The notes beneath the pieces were generated by a model. It was not told the origin of the DNA. It saw only the letters and a list, made by a program, of their open reading frames with translations, and did no database searches. From Halomonas sp. TD01 (GTDB lineage: Bacteria > Pseudomonadota > Gammaproteobacteria > Pseudomonadales > Halomonadaceae): a stretch of DNA of 64,000 bases. Positions within the stretch are counted from its first letter, which is position 1, and each line of letters opens with the position of its first letter. The translations under genes and the position numbers were made by a program. Positions 37,711 through 46,669 of the stretch are shown piece by piece. The stretch spans positions 682,001-746,000 of the forward strand of contig NZ_OV350343.1 in assembly GCF_923868895.1 (NCBI RefSeq), given 5' to 3'.

Positions 37711-39507
37711 TTAGACAGGGCTGGCGTGTTCTACCATCAACTGCAATGACTCTCGTCCTCGCCAGCGGTTGCGATTGAGCTTATAGGCGCAGTGCAGCGT
37801 GTCGCCCACGCTAAATGAGGGGAGCTCCCCTGGCGTTAACGCCCGGAACCAAATCGCTTTGCTAGTCACCGCGCCCATGGAAAGTTCCATCATCAGGTGA
37901 GAACCTTCAGCACCTACTGGGCGTAGTGCTTCAACAATAAAGCGCCCTTCAAATAGTGGCGGGTCAAACTCACGCCCGTAAGGGCCAAGCGCTTCAACTT
38001 CGCTTAGCGTTAACAGAGATAGCTGCGACGTAGAGAGCTCGCCATCTGTCCATAGCCGCGGATAAAGCGGTGTATCGCCCAGTTGCTCACCAACGGCCTG
38101 TAAAAAAGCAGTTTTAAAGGCCGCTAACTGTTCTCTTGGTACGCCGACACCCGCCGCCCCACTATGGCCGCCAAAGCGCGGTAGCGCCTCGGGTGCTAGC
38201 TCAAAGGTGCGTTGCAACGCATCTCTCAGGTGCAGGCCATCAATCGAGCGGCCAGAACCGGTCAACATATTGGGCGCCGCCGCGCGGGTCAGCACCAACG
38301 CGGGGCGACCATAGGCCTGGACTAGCCGCGAAGCGACAATCCCCTGCACACCAGGGTGGCCATCTTCCAGCAGTACCACCACCGCCGGCTCATTAGCTTC
38401 CAGCGTAGACACAGCAAGTGCACGCGCTTCTTCCGCCATGTCCGCCTCAATCGCCTTGCGGGACTGGTTGTCTTGGTCAAGCACTTCTAGCTGACGATTG
38501 GCGACACTATCGCTTTCCGCGAGCATAAAGTGTAACGCCGCATAGGGGTCATCCAGCCGTGAGCGAGCGTTAATTCGTGGCCCCATTTGGAACGCCAGCG
38601 TTTCAGCGTTAAATGGCACACTATCTGCCCCAAGCCGCGCCGCCATGGCGCGCCAACAGGCAGCATCCATACGGTTGATCAGCGTTAATCCGTAGTTAAC
38701 TACTGCGCGGTTAGCCGGACTACCGCCCAGCGAAACACAGTCCGCTACGGTGCCCAGCGCGACGTAAGAAAGCCATGGCGACAGCTTAGGAGTTGCGTCA
38801 GGCAATGCCCCCCATTCAATCAACACGCCACGGGCAAGCGACATCAAAAGCCATGCCACCATGCACCCAGCGATCGTTTTATCGGGATAGTCACAATCAC
38901 TGCGTGTCGGGTTAACGCAGGCATAGGCAGAAGACGGTGGGCCTTCCAGCGGCAGCGCGTGGTGGTCGCTGACGACTACATCAATACCAGCGGCTTTCAA
39001 CCGTGCAATACGCGGCTCATCTGAACTACCACAGTCAGCGGTAATCACCAGCGAGGGCAGCGGTTTTAAACCAAGTGCGCGCTCCACTAGCGGCAGACTA
39101 ATGCCATAGCCATCGTGGATACGGTGGCCAATCAAACTATGTAACTTGTGTTCGGGTACGCCAAACAGCTCCACCAACGTGCGCCGAATCACCACGTGGG
39201 AGGTAATACCGTCCACGTCGTAATCGGTGAGAATGCCGATAGATTCACCTTCTGCCACTGCCTGAGCAATACGTTCAGCGGCACGGCGGCCGTCGGCTAA
39301 CTTTTCTGGATGCGCCAAGTAACGCAGGCTCGGCGCAATCAGCGGAACGAGCTCGCCCGTGTAGCCCGGCAGGCGTGAAGCCAATAGCCGCGCTTGTAGC
39401 TCGCTTAAACCTTCCGCTTGGGCACGTGCGTAGACAGCCTCGTCCAGTGGACGAGGCTCTAAGCGTGGTTGGTTGGCATTTTGCGTGAGTGTTAGTTCGT
39501 CGGCCAT
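37711..39507 (-). CDS. recJ: Single-stranded-DNA-specific exonuclease RecJ
   Basis: A 5'-3' exonuclease acting in RecF-pathway recombination and mismatch repair. The 598-residue protein has DHH-family motifs LTDYDVDGITSHVV, TADCGSSDEP and VSDHHALP, plus CVNPTRSDC. The DHHA1 part has GRSIDGLHLRDAL and GGHSGAAGVGV, and a C-terminal OB domain follows. The length is slightly above E. coli RecJ (577). It is the last gene of a xerD-dsbC-hom-thrC-recJ series, 6 bp after thrC. Confidence 0.96.
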   Translation of the reverse strand: MADELTLTQNANQPRLEPRPLDEAVYARAQAEGLSELQARLLASRLPGYTGELVPLIAPSLRYLAHPEKLADGRRAAERIAQAVAEGESIGILTDYDVDGITSHVVIRRTLVELFGVPEHKLHSLIGHRIHDGYGISLPLVERALGLKPLPSLVITADCGSSDEPRIARLKAAGIDVVVSDHHALPLEGPPSSAYACVNPTRSDCDYPDKTIAGCMVAWLLMSLARGVLIEWGALPDATPKLSPWLSYVALGTVADCVSLGGSPANRAVVNYGLTLINRMDAACWRAMAARLGADSVPFNAETLAFQMGPRINARSRLDDPYAALHFMLAESDSVANRQLEVLDQDNQSRKAIEADMAEEARALAVSTLEANEPAVVVLLEDGHPGVQGIVASRLVQAYGRPALVLTRAAAPNMLTGSGRSIDGLHLRDALQRTFELAPEALPRFGGHSGAAGVGVPREQLAAFKTAFLQAVGEQLGDTPLYPRLWTDGELSTSQLSLLTLSEVEALGPYGREFDPPLFEGRFIVEALRPVGAEGSHLMMELSMGAVTSKAIWFRALTPGELPSFSVGDTLHCAYKLNRNRWRGRESLQLMVEHASPV

Positions 39508-39513
39508 GACGCC

Positions 39514-40902
39514 TCAGCGCCGATTGTCAGCGACGAACCGCTGCACGGCACTCAGCTCAGCTGGCAGCACCGTGTAACGCTCTTCGCGCTCCAGCAGGTC
39601 ATCCATATGAGTGGGTAACGGCACGCCTTGGAAGCCCGCCTTAACCACGGCTTCAGCAAATTTCGCTGGATGCGCGGTAGCCAGCGTAATCACTGGCGTT
39701 GTGGTATCCACTCGTGCGCGCTCGGCAGCGCGATAGCCAGTGGCCGTATGGGGGTCAAGAATCTCCCCTGTACGGTGATGGGCTTCACGAATGACTTCCA
39801 GAATGGTCGCATCATCAACGCTGTGGCTGGCGAATTTTTCGCGCAACTTGGCCAATGGTGCATCGGCAAGCGCCGTAGGCTCTTGCTGGAAGCGTTCTAG
39901 CAGCGCTGCCACAGCGCCCCCATCGCGGTCATAAGCATCAAACAGCAAACGCTCAAAGTTTGACGAGACAACGATATCCATTGAAGGCGCGAGGGTCGCT
40001 GCCAACTCTTTCTTGGAAAAATCGTTGGCGGCAAGCGTACGATGCAAAATGTCGTTGGCATTGGTGGCAATAATAAACTGCTTCACCGGCAGCCCCATCT
40101 TATAGGCCATATAGCCTGCGAAGACGTTACCAAAGTTAGCCGACGGGACGCAGAAACTCACTTCCCGCTGAGGCGCACCCAATGCAACGCCAGCGGCAAT
40201 GTAGTAAACGATCTGCGCCATGATGCGCGCCCAGTTGATCGAATTCACTGCCACTAGCCGCGTGCCATTCAAGAAATCCTGATTAGCAAAGCTCGCCTTG
40301 ACCATTGCTTGAGCATCATCGAAGTTACCTTCGATAGCAATATTAAAAACGTTGTTGGCCAGCACCGAGGTCATTTGGCGGCGCTGGACTTCTGAAACGC
40401 GATTGTGCGGGTGGAGAATAAAAATATCGAGGTTATCGCAGTGGCGACAGCCTTCAATGGCCGCCGATCCGGTATCCCCAGACGTCGCCCCCATAATCAC
40501 GGCACGCTCGCCACGCTTTTTCAGGAAGTGATCCAGCAGGCGCCCTAACAGCTGCAGCGCGACATCTTTAAACGCCAACGTTGGGCCGTGGAACTGCTCT
40601 AGCAGAAAGTGGTTGGCATCCAGCTGCTTTAACGGCACAACGGCGTCATGATTGAACGTGGCGTAGGCTTCTGTCACCAGGCGACGGAAGGTATCGTCGT
40701 CAATCTCACCATTTACAAACGGCTTCATGACCCGAAAAGCAATCTCGGCATAGGAAAGGCCAGCCATGCTGGCTAGCTCTTCCTTAGAGAATTCGGGCAG
40801 CGTTTCCGGCACATAAAGTCCGCCGTCGCTGGCCATCCCGGTTAACACGACCTCTTCGAAGGAGAGCGCGGGCGCTTGGCCGCGCGTGCTGATATAACGC
40901 AT
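39514..40902 (-). CDS. thrC: Threonine synthase
   Basis: A PLP enzyme converting O-phosphohomoserine to threonine. The 462-residue protein starts MRYISTRGQAPALSFEEV, the N-terminal fold of the long (type 2) class. It contains the PLP lysine in PTLAFKDVALQ, GATSGDTGSAA for cofactor phosphate and VPSANFGNVFAGY. It lies 3 bp after hom and 6 bp before recJ, forming the threonine branch with hom. Confidence 0.96.
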   Translation of the reverse strand: MRYISTRGQAPALSFEEVVLTGMASDGGLYVPETLPEFSKEELASMAGLSYAEIAFRVMKPFVNGEIDDDTFRRLVTEAYATFNHDAVVPLKQLDANHFLLEQFHGPTLAFKDVALQLLGRLLDHFLKKRGERAVIMGATSGDTGSAAIEGCRHCDNLDIFILHPHNRVSEVQRRQMTSVLANNVFNIAIEGNFDDAQAMVKASFANQDFLNGTRLVAVNSINWARIMAQIVYYIAAGVALGAPQREVSFCVPSANFGNVFAGYMAYKMGLPVKQFIIATNANDILHRTLAANDFSKKELAATLAPSMDIVVSSNFERLLFDAYDRDGGAVAALLERFQQEPTALADAPLAKLREKFASHSVDDATILEVIREAHHRTGEILDPHTATGYRAAERARVDTTTPVITLATAHPAKFAEAVVKAGFQGVPLPTHMDDLLEREERYTVLPAELSAVQRFVADNRR

Positions 40903-40905
40903 GAG

Positions 40906-42252
40906 TTACTCCCCTTCGCTCAGACTTTCAACGCGAATACGGGTAACAGGCCCAGCAATATCCGCCATGGACTCGATTTCACGGATAGCATCGTTCATTT
41001 GTTTCTCTTTTGTGCGATGCGTCAGCAAAATGATCGGCACCAGTTCGCCTTCGGTGGCTTCTTTCTGTATTAGCGCTTCAATAGAGATGCCTTGCTCAGC
41101 CAGAATGGTGGCAACACGCGCCAGCACGCCCGGGCGGTCAACGGCCAGCAAGCGTAAATAGTACGCCGTGATGATGTCTTCCATTGGCATAATCGGCAGT
41201 TGACTTGCATCGTCGTCGATACCGCTAAACGCTAGGTAAGGAACGCGATAGCGGTGGTCGGTGGCGATATCACGGGCAACATCAAGCAGGTCAGCGACAA
41301 CAGCGGAAGCCGTCGGCTCAGCACCCGCGCCCGCGCCGTAGTAGAGCGTCGGGCCAACCGCATCGCCCATCACGGCGATGGCATTTTTAACACCGTGTAC
41401 ATTGGCCAGCAGACGCTCTTTAGGGATCAGCGTCGGGTGAACCCGTAGCTCCAAGCCTTGATCGGTACGTTTCGAAAGGCCCAGGTGTTTAATCACGTAG
41501 CCCAGGTTATCAGCCTGCTCGACGTCTTCAGCGGTAATGCGAGAAATACCTTCGGTGAAGGCTTTATCAAACTGCAGCGGCACGCCATAGGCAATTGATG
41601 CCAGAATAGTCAATTTATGAGCGGCATCGATACCTTCCACATCGAAGGTAGGGTCAGACTCTGCATAGCCTAGCGCCTGGGCTTCGGCCAATACGTCTTC
41701 AAAAGCGCGGCCTTCATCACGCATATGAGTGAGGATGTAGTTGCCGGTGCCATTAATGATGCCCGCAACCCACTCGATACGATTGGCGCCAAGGCCTTCG
41801 CGCAGCGATTTGATGACCGGAATACCACCGGCTACAGCCGCTTCAAAGGCAACAATGACGCCTTTCTCATGAGCAGCGCGGAAAATTTCATTACCGTGAA
41901 CAGCAATCAATGCCTTGTTGGCAGTCACAACGTGTTTGCCGTTCTCAATGGCCGTCAGTACCAATTCACGGGCGATATCGTAGCCACCGATCAATTCTAC
42001 CAACACATCCACATTGGGGTTGTTAGCCACCTCAAACACGTCAGAGGTTGCATTAATGCCGGTAATATCGCAGTCAGGATGAATACTGCGGTGGGCAACC
42101 TGCTCAATCACAATCGGGCGGCCTGCACGACGGCTAATGTCATCAGCGTTACGTGTTAATACGTTAAATGTACCGCCACCGACCGTACCTAACCCACAAA
42201 TGCCTACTCTTACCGGTTTCAAAATACTTCCCCTTTCGTGATGGGCACCCAT
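40906..42252 (-). CDS. hom: Homoserine dehydrogenase
   Basis: Reduces aspartate semialdehyde to homoserine, the branch point to threonine and methionine. The NAD(P) loop GICGLGTVGGGT, catalytic KANKALIAVHG and EAAVAGGIPVIKSL, and a C-terminal ACT domain (DRPGVLARVATILAEQGISI) for threonine feedback are all present. The ATG at 42252 has GAGG 8 nt upstream. A TTG at 42222 with AAGGGGA before it gives the family N-terminus (KPVRVGICG) and may be the real start. It is monofunctional, without aspartokinase, and followed directly by thrC. Confidence 0.95.
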   Translation of the reverse strand: MGAHHERGSILKPVRVGICGLGTVGGGTFNVLTRNADDISRRAGRPIVIEQVAHRSIHPDCDITGINATSDVFEVANNPNVDVLVELIGGYDIARELVLTAIENGKHVVTANKALIAVHGNEIFRAAHEKGVIVAFEAAVAGGIPVIKSLREGLGANRIEWVAGIINGTGNYILTHMRDEGRAFEDVLAEAQALGYAESDPTFDVEGIDAAHKLTILASIAYGVPLQFDKAFTEGISRITAEDVEQADNLGYVIKHLGLSKRTDQGLELRVHPTLIPKERLLANVHGVKNAIAVMGDAVGPTLYYGAGAGAEPTASAVVADLLDVARDIATDHRYRVPYLAFSGIDDDASQLPIMPMEDIITAYYLRLLAVDRPGVLARVATILAEQGISIEALIQKEATEGELVPIILLTHRTKEKQMNDAIREIESMADIAGPVTRIRVESLSEGE

Positions 42253-42308
42253 AGGTGCCGCCTCTTAAATCAGTGTCTCAGCGCTAACGTTCGTCACTTC
42301 TCGTGACG

Positions 42309-43067
42309 TTATTCGTCTTCCAAGCCTAACATGCTAACGAGCCGGTCGGGGGGTACAAACCCCGGCACCATTTGCCCGCTGGGTAACACAATCGCGGGCG
42401 TACCCTGCACACCCACAACTTTACCTAATTCGTACTGATCGGCAACGGGGTTATCGCAGTTTGCCGAAGCCTCAAGCGTTTGGCCTTGCTTAGCTTGCGT
42501 CATGGCCTCGCTGCGGTTATCCGAACACCATACTTGCTCCAGTGTCGTCGCAGCTCCACTTCCCATGCCTGCGCGTGGAAATGCCATATAGTGCACCGCA
42601 ATGCCCCGTTCGTTAAGCTCAGGCACCACTTCATGCAAACGTTCACAGTAAGGGCAGGTTGGGTCGGTAAATACGATTACTGTGGCTTTAGGCTCATCAA
42701 CCCCCTGAAAAACCACTCGCTCGCTTATTGGCATGGAAGCAAGTGCCGCTGCCCTTTCCTGGTTACGCGCCTGTTCAGTTAAGTTAATCAGACCATTATC
42801 CGCGTTTTGATAGAGGTCCCCTACCAAAAAGTAACTGCCATCGGCATTGGAGTAAAAAGACTCTCCGCTTTCCAAGATAACGTGATACACCCCGTCTATT
42901 GGCGTTGCATTTACCTGCTCCACCGGCATTGACTGGCCATTAACTTGTAAATTCTCCGTCAGATGTTCGGGCACGGCATCAGCACTGGCAACTACAGGCA
43001 GCAAACAGCCCGCCAACGCCAGCCAGGGAACACAGGATCTAGCAACTAAAGACATACGTTGATGCAT
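42309..43067 (-). CDS. dsbC: Periplasmic thiol:disulfide isomerase DsbC
   Basis: Repairs wrong disulfides in exported proteins. From MHQRMSLVARSC the precursor is 252 residues. A signal peptide ends near VVASADA, then a dimerisation domain precedes the thioredoxin-like domain with FTDPTCPYCERLH. The active site is CPYC rather than the commoner CGYC. A second Cys pair (Cys in VWCSDN and ANCDNP) and cis-Pro QGTPAIV follow. The signal region contains LAGC, a lipobox-like string, but the export cleavage site after it is more likely. It is 7 bp after xerD, a conserved pair. Confidence 0.9.
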   Translation of the reverse strand: MHQRMSLVARSCVPWLALAGCLLPVVASADAVPEHLTENLQVNGQSMPVEQVNATPIDGVYHVILESGESFYSNADGSYFLVGDLYQNADNGLINLTEQARNQERAAALASMPISERVVFQGVDEPKATVIVFTDPTCPYCERLHEVVPELNERGIAVHYMAFPRAGMGSGAATTLEQVWCSDNRSEAMTQAKQGQTLEASANCDNPVADQYELGKVVGVQGTPAIVLPSGQMVPGFVPPDRLVSMLGLEDE

Positions 43068-43074
43068 TGTATCT

Positions 43075-43956
43075 TCAACCTCGCGGATGGTGTTCGGCAT
43101 GCAGTTGCTCCAGGCGCGCCTGGGCAACATGCGTATAAATTTGCGTTGTAGATAGGTCGCTATGGCCTAACAACAGCTGTACGACCCGCAAATTAGCACC
43201 ATGATTCAATAAATGAGTCGCAAATGCGTGACGCAACGTATGAGGTGACAAGGGACGAGTAATTCCCGCAGTGATAGCGTGGACTTTAATACGGTGCCAA
43301 AATGTTTGCCGGGTCATGGCTTTATCTGCTCGCCCAGGAAACAGTGCAGGCCGAGTAGGGTCTTGCATCAACGCGGGCCGCGCCGTTTTTAGGTAACGCT
43401 CTATCCACTCGGCAGCCTCTTCACCCATTGGCACCAGCCGATCTTTATCGCCCTTACCCCTAACACGAACAACCCCTTGACGAAGATTGACCGCATCGCC
43501 ACTCAATCCAACCAGCTCCGACACGCGTAGCCCGCAGGCGTACAGCAGCTCAAGCATGGTGCGGTCGCGAACTCCCAGCGAGGTGCTAATATCAGGAGCG
43601 AGCAAGAGACGCTCGACCTCTTCCTCTTCCAGGGTATTCGGCAAGCTAGGGCGTACCTGCGGCAGCGCCACATTGGCCAATGGGTCGCTGGCGATATGCC
43701 CATAAAGCCGCGCCCAACGATAAAAGCTGCGTAGTGATGATAATAGCCGTGCATTGCTACGCAGTTGATAGCCTTGTTCTCGGCGTAATTCCAACCACTC
43801 GCTAAAACGCTCTGGCGAGGGGGTTAACAGTGTTTCCCCTGCACTTACGAGCTGCTGCTGCCAAGCGGTTAAGTCGTGCCAGTAGGCCGCTAACGTATGG
43901 TCGCTTGCCCCTTGCTCCAACCATAAGGCATCTAGATAGGCATCTATCACGCTCAT
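43075..43956 (-). CDS. xerD: Site-specific tyrosine recombinase XerD
   Basis: With XerC it resolves chromosome dimers at dif under FtsK control. The 293-residue protein has the N-terminal SAM-like core-binding domain (AYWHDLTAWQQQL; SSLRSFYRWARLYG) and catalytic residues Arg in YACGLRVSELVGL, Lys in VRGKGDKDRLVP, the HTLRHAFATHLLNHGANLRV block with His and Arg, the second His in LGHSDLSTTQIY, and the nucleophile Tyr in that same segment. The xerD-dsbC-hom order identifies it as XerD rather than XerC. Confidence 0.96.
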   Translation of the reverse strand: MSVIDAYLDALWLEQGASDHTLAAYWHDLTAWQQQLVSAGETLLTPSPERFSEWLELRREQGYQLRSNARLLSSLRSFYRWARLYGHIASDPLANVALPQVRPSLPNTLEEEEVERLLLAPDISTSLGVRDRTMLELLYACGLRVSELVGLSGDAVNLRQGVVRVRGKGDKDRLVPMGEEAAEWIERYLKTARPALMQDPTRPALFPGRADKAMTRQTFWHRIKVHAITAGITRPLSPHTLRHAFATHLLNHGANLRVVQLLLGHSDLSTTQIYTHVAQARLEQLHAEHHPRG

Positions 43957-43992
43957 AGGTTAACGGTCTCTTGACGGTGGTACCACACAAAC

Positions 43993-44023
43993 AAAAACCC
44001 CGCCCCGCAAAGCGGTGACGGGG
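43993..44023 (-). terminator. Terminator of the rpsP-rimM-trmD-rplS operon
   Basis: On the - strand CCCCGTCACCGC pairs with GCGGGGCGGGG (11 bp with one bulged A and one G-U pair) around TTT, then runs into TTTTTG. It lies 76 bp downstream of the rplS stop. Confidence 0.8.
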
Positions 44024-44038
44024 TCTTGGTATCCGAGC

Positions 44039-44070
44039 ACTACGCATGTCAAAAACTACGCATGTCAAAA
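44039..44070. repeat. 16-bp perfect tandem duplication
   Basis: ACTACGCATGTCAAAA occurs twice back to back between the rplS stop and its terminator. It is probably a simple slippage duplication; no regulatory role is evident. Confidence 0.9.
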
Positions 44071-44098
44071 ACAGCGTGCGCCCGTGAAAAAGTGGCAG

Positions 44099-44455
44099 TT
44101 AAGCCAGCTTTTCCTTGATACGCGCTGACTTACCGCTGCGCTCGCGCAGGTAGTACAGCTTGGCTTGACGAACGTCACCGCGACGCTTGACTTCAATAGA
44201 GTCAACCAGCGGGCTGTAGGTCTGGAAAGTACGCTCAACACCAACACCGTGAGAAATTTTACGCACGGTGAAAGCGGAGTTCAGACCACGGTTACGCTTA
44301 CCGATAACCACACCTTCAAACGCCTGCAGGCGCTCACGAGTACCTTCCTTTACTTTAACCTGAACGACGATGGTGTCGCCCGGTGCAAAGGCCGGGATCT
44401 CTTTACCCATTTGCTCGGATTCGATCGCCTGGATCACCTTGTTCTTGCTGCTCAT
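44099..44455 (-). CDS. rplS: 50S ribosomal protein L19
   Basis: A 118-residue ribosomal protein at the subunit interface. It shows [48 protein letters not shown] and [20 protein letters not shown], the standard L19 sequence. AGGAG lies 7 nt before the second ATG, so MSSKNK is chosen over the ATG two codons upstream. The 193 nt leader between trmD and this gene contains a small GCTCG/CGAGC hairpin (44523-44535). It is the last gene of the operon. Confidence 0.97.
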   Translation of the reverse strand: MSSKNKVIQAIESEQMGKEIPAFAPGDTIVVQVKVKEGTRERLQAFEGVVIGKRNRGLNSAFTVRKISHGVGVERTFQTYSPLVDSIEVKRRGDVRQAKLYYLRERSGKSARIKEKLA

Positions 44456-44648
44456 TTTCATACTCCTAAATAACGTAATGGCTTGCCACGCAGTTGTGGA
44501 AGGGGCAAACCGTGATCCCGGCGCTCGAAGCGAGCTACGCGGGAGTCGTTATGGGTGACGCAGGTGCGTAGTCATAGACTAACTATCTCATGGACTACCT
44601 GCCTAACTCGCCCTGCACCGCCGCTCTGTTCTATGCAATTGAAAACAA

Positions 44649-45515
44649 TCACTTAGTTGACAGAGCGTGTTCCTCGACAAACTCGTCTAGAAGCCGCTGC
44701 TGCTCGGCATCAAGCGTGCGCCCTGCCAATAGATCAGGACGGCGCTGCCATGTACGGCCTAACGACTGCTTTAACCGCCAGCGCTTGATGGCCGCATGAT
44801 TACCACTTAGCAACACATCAGGCACTTTTCGCCCGTCGATCGTCTCAGGACGGGTATAGTGCGGGCAGTCTAACAAGCCATCATTGAACGAGTCTTCGAT
44901 AGCGGAATCCTGGTGGCCCAACACACCGGGTACCAGCCGTGCCGCCGCGTCAATTAGTACCATCGCCGGCAACTCACCGCCGCTCAGCACATAGTCACCA
45001 ATTGACCATTCTTCATCAATGTCACTTTCCACCACGCGCTCATCAATGCCTTCATAGCGCCCAGCGACCACTACGAGAGGGCCTGCTGAGGCGAGCGCTT
45101 GAACGCCCTGCTGATCCAGCTTACGCCCCTGGGGCGAGAGATAGATCACTGTTGGCGATTGTCCCGTCGCTTGCTCTGCTCGCTGCCGAGCATCAAAGAT
45201 AGCAGCACGCAGGGTGTCTACCTTCATCAGCATGCCGGGGCCGCCGCCGTAAGGGCGATCGTCCACGCTGCGGTGGCGGTCTGTGGCGTAATCGCGCGGA
45301 TTCCAAAACTCCAGGGCAATGCGCTGTTTCTCTACCGCTCGACCGACCACTCCTTGTTGGGTAATCGCATCGAACATCTCTGGAAACAGCGATACCACGC
45401 CAATCCACATAGCGGGAGCATCCGTTAAGCTACTTTCTTCACCGTTGGCTGCAGTAACGGTTGAATCAGTTACTGTGAGCTCGCTCGACAACTGCTTACT
45501 CAAACCTTTTTTCAA
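44649..45515 (-). CDS. trmD: tRNA (guanine(37)-N1)-methyltransferase TrmD
   Basis: A SPOUT-class methyltransferase preventing +1 frameshifting by methylating G37. The core begins [13 protein letters not shown], with [21 protein letters not shown], the knot [22 protein letters not shown] and a C-terminal [14 protein letters not shown]. The frame opens 35 codons earlier with a TTG start that overlaps the rimM stop by 4 nt (TTGA). No ribosome-binding site is seen before the internal ATG (45410), so the extended coupled start is chosen, though E. coli TrmD starts at MWIG. Confidence 0.95.
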   Translation of the reverse strand: MKKGLSKQLSSELTVTDSTVTAANGEESSLTDAPAMWIGVVSLFPEMFDAITQQGVVGRAVEKQRIALEFWNPRDYATDRHRSVDDRPYGGGPGMLMKVDTLRAAIFDARQRAEQATGQSPTVIYLSPQGRKLDQQGVQALASAGPLVVVAGRYEGIDERVVESDIDEEWSIGDYVLSGGELPAMVLIDAAARLVPGVLGHQDSAIEDSFNDGLLDCPHYTRPETIDGRKVPDVLLSGNHAAIKRWRLKQSLGRTWQRRPDLLAGRTLDAEQQRLLDEFVEEHALSTK

Positions 45516-46057
45516 AACTCAGGATCCCAATTCACGACCATGCGGCCATCTTCGAGGCTGATTTCAACAATTACATCATCGGGTAAGAAAGGTAACAGCC
45601 GCTCACGCTTATCGATTGCGTCGTTATCACCGCGCACCACCATGACATCGTTTGCGCCGGTTTCAAACAGGTAACTGACCTGCCCTAACCGCTCGCCTGA
45701 CTGAGTGAAGACAGTTAAACCTTCAAGCTCATGCCAGTAATACTCATCATCGGAAAGCGTAGGCAGTGCTTCTTTCGGCATCAGAATGTCCGTTTGCGCC
45801 AGCGCTTCGGCTGCCGTTCGGTCATCAACACCTTTTAGCTGCACCACAAGACCCTTGCCTTGCCGACGCCCCTGAATCACGGTCATGCGCGTAAGGGATT
45901 CCCCTCGGCGCACCCACCATTCTGGGTATTCCATGATGCTGTCTATGGGATTGGTGTAGGAGTAGACCTTAAGCCAACCTTTAATCCCGTGAGGGCTAGT
46001 TAGCTTACCAAGCACCACATGTGCGTCGTCTGTATGGCTAGTTTCAAAACGCGTCAT
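45512..46057 (-). CDS. rimM: Ribosome maturation factor RimM
   Basis: Assists 30S 3'-domain assembly through binding of S19. The 181-residue protein has the N-terminal RimM barrel ([18 protein letters not shown]) and the C-terminal PRC barrel ([33 protein letters not shown]). GGAG 9 nt before ATG 46057 supports this start over a TTG 6 codons upstream. It is third in the ffh-rpsP-rimM-trmD-rplS order. Confidence 0.96.
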   Translation of the reverse strand: MTRFETSHTDDAHVVLGKLTSPHGIKGWLKVYSYTNPIDSIMEYPEWWVRRGESLTRMTVIQGRRQGKGLVVQLKGVDDRTAAEALAQTDILMPKEALPTLSDDEYYWHELEGLTVFTQSGERLGQVSYLFETGANDVMVVRGDNDAIDKRERLLPFLPDDVIVEISLEDGRMVVNWDPEF

Positions 46058-46130
46058 CGACGACCGCTCCAACAAATTACAACGACAACATCACCTACTA
46101 TCACTTACTAACAGTCACGCATTAACAGAC

Positions 46131-46379
46131 TTAAGCCTGTTTACGCGCTTCTTTAACCAGCTCAGCAACACGACCAGACAACTGGGCGCCTTGGCTCTGC
46201 CAGTGAGTAACACGCTCAAGATCAACGCGCAGACGCTCTTCTTGACCACGGGCAACCGGGTTGAAGAAGCCGATACGCTCGATGAAACGGCCGTCACGGG
46301 CGTTGCGCGAATCAGTAACAGTCAGGTGATAAAAGGGACGCTTTTTGGCGCCACCACGTGCCAAACGAATGGTAACCAT
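46131..46379 (-). CDS. rpsP: 30S ribosomal protein S16
   Basis: An 82-residue protein starting [19 protein letters not shown] with [18 protein letters not shown], the standard S16. The 290 bp between it and ffh upstream holds no gene. The operon promoter is expected there, but no confident -35/-10 could be chosen. Confidence 0.97.
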   Translation of the reverse strand: MVTIRLARGGAKKRPFYHLTVTDSRNARDGRFIERIGFFNPVARGQEERLRVDLERVTHWQSQGAQLSGRVAELVKEARKQA

Positions 46380-46669
46380 ACGATAACTATCCTTCGGTTG
46401 AGGTTACGAGAGTGTGGAATAGCGCAGATCGCTAACAGAACACTCGTCATACTATTTTCTCGGCACTGCAGACTAAAATCAGTGATTTGCTGCGTACCAT
46501 CAGGTTCTTCACTGGCAGATGGTAAGGCGATGCTCGCGCATTTTTGCCAACACCCACGCATGAAGAGGCCGCATTCTACGCAAATGCGCTCTGCTTGGAA
46601 AGCCTGACAGCCAGAAAACTCTTAAGCCGTCAACCTTGCCAAGCACGTTACAACGTTACCAACAATGGC

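Noticed and set aside
42309..43067. DsbC as a lipoprotein because of LAGC in its leader
   Set aside because: A normal signal cleavage site (ASADA) follows and DsbC is soluble in its family.
46380..46669. A gene in the 290 bp between ffh and rpsP
   Set aside because: Short frames on both strands overlap, none has a ribosome-binding site or recognisable sequence.
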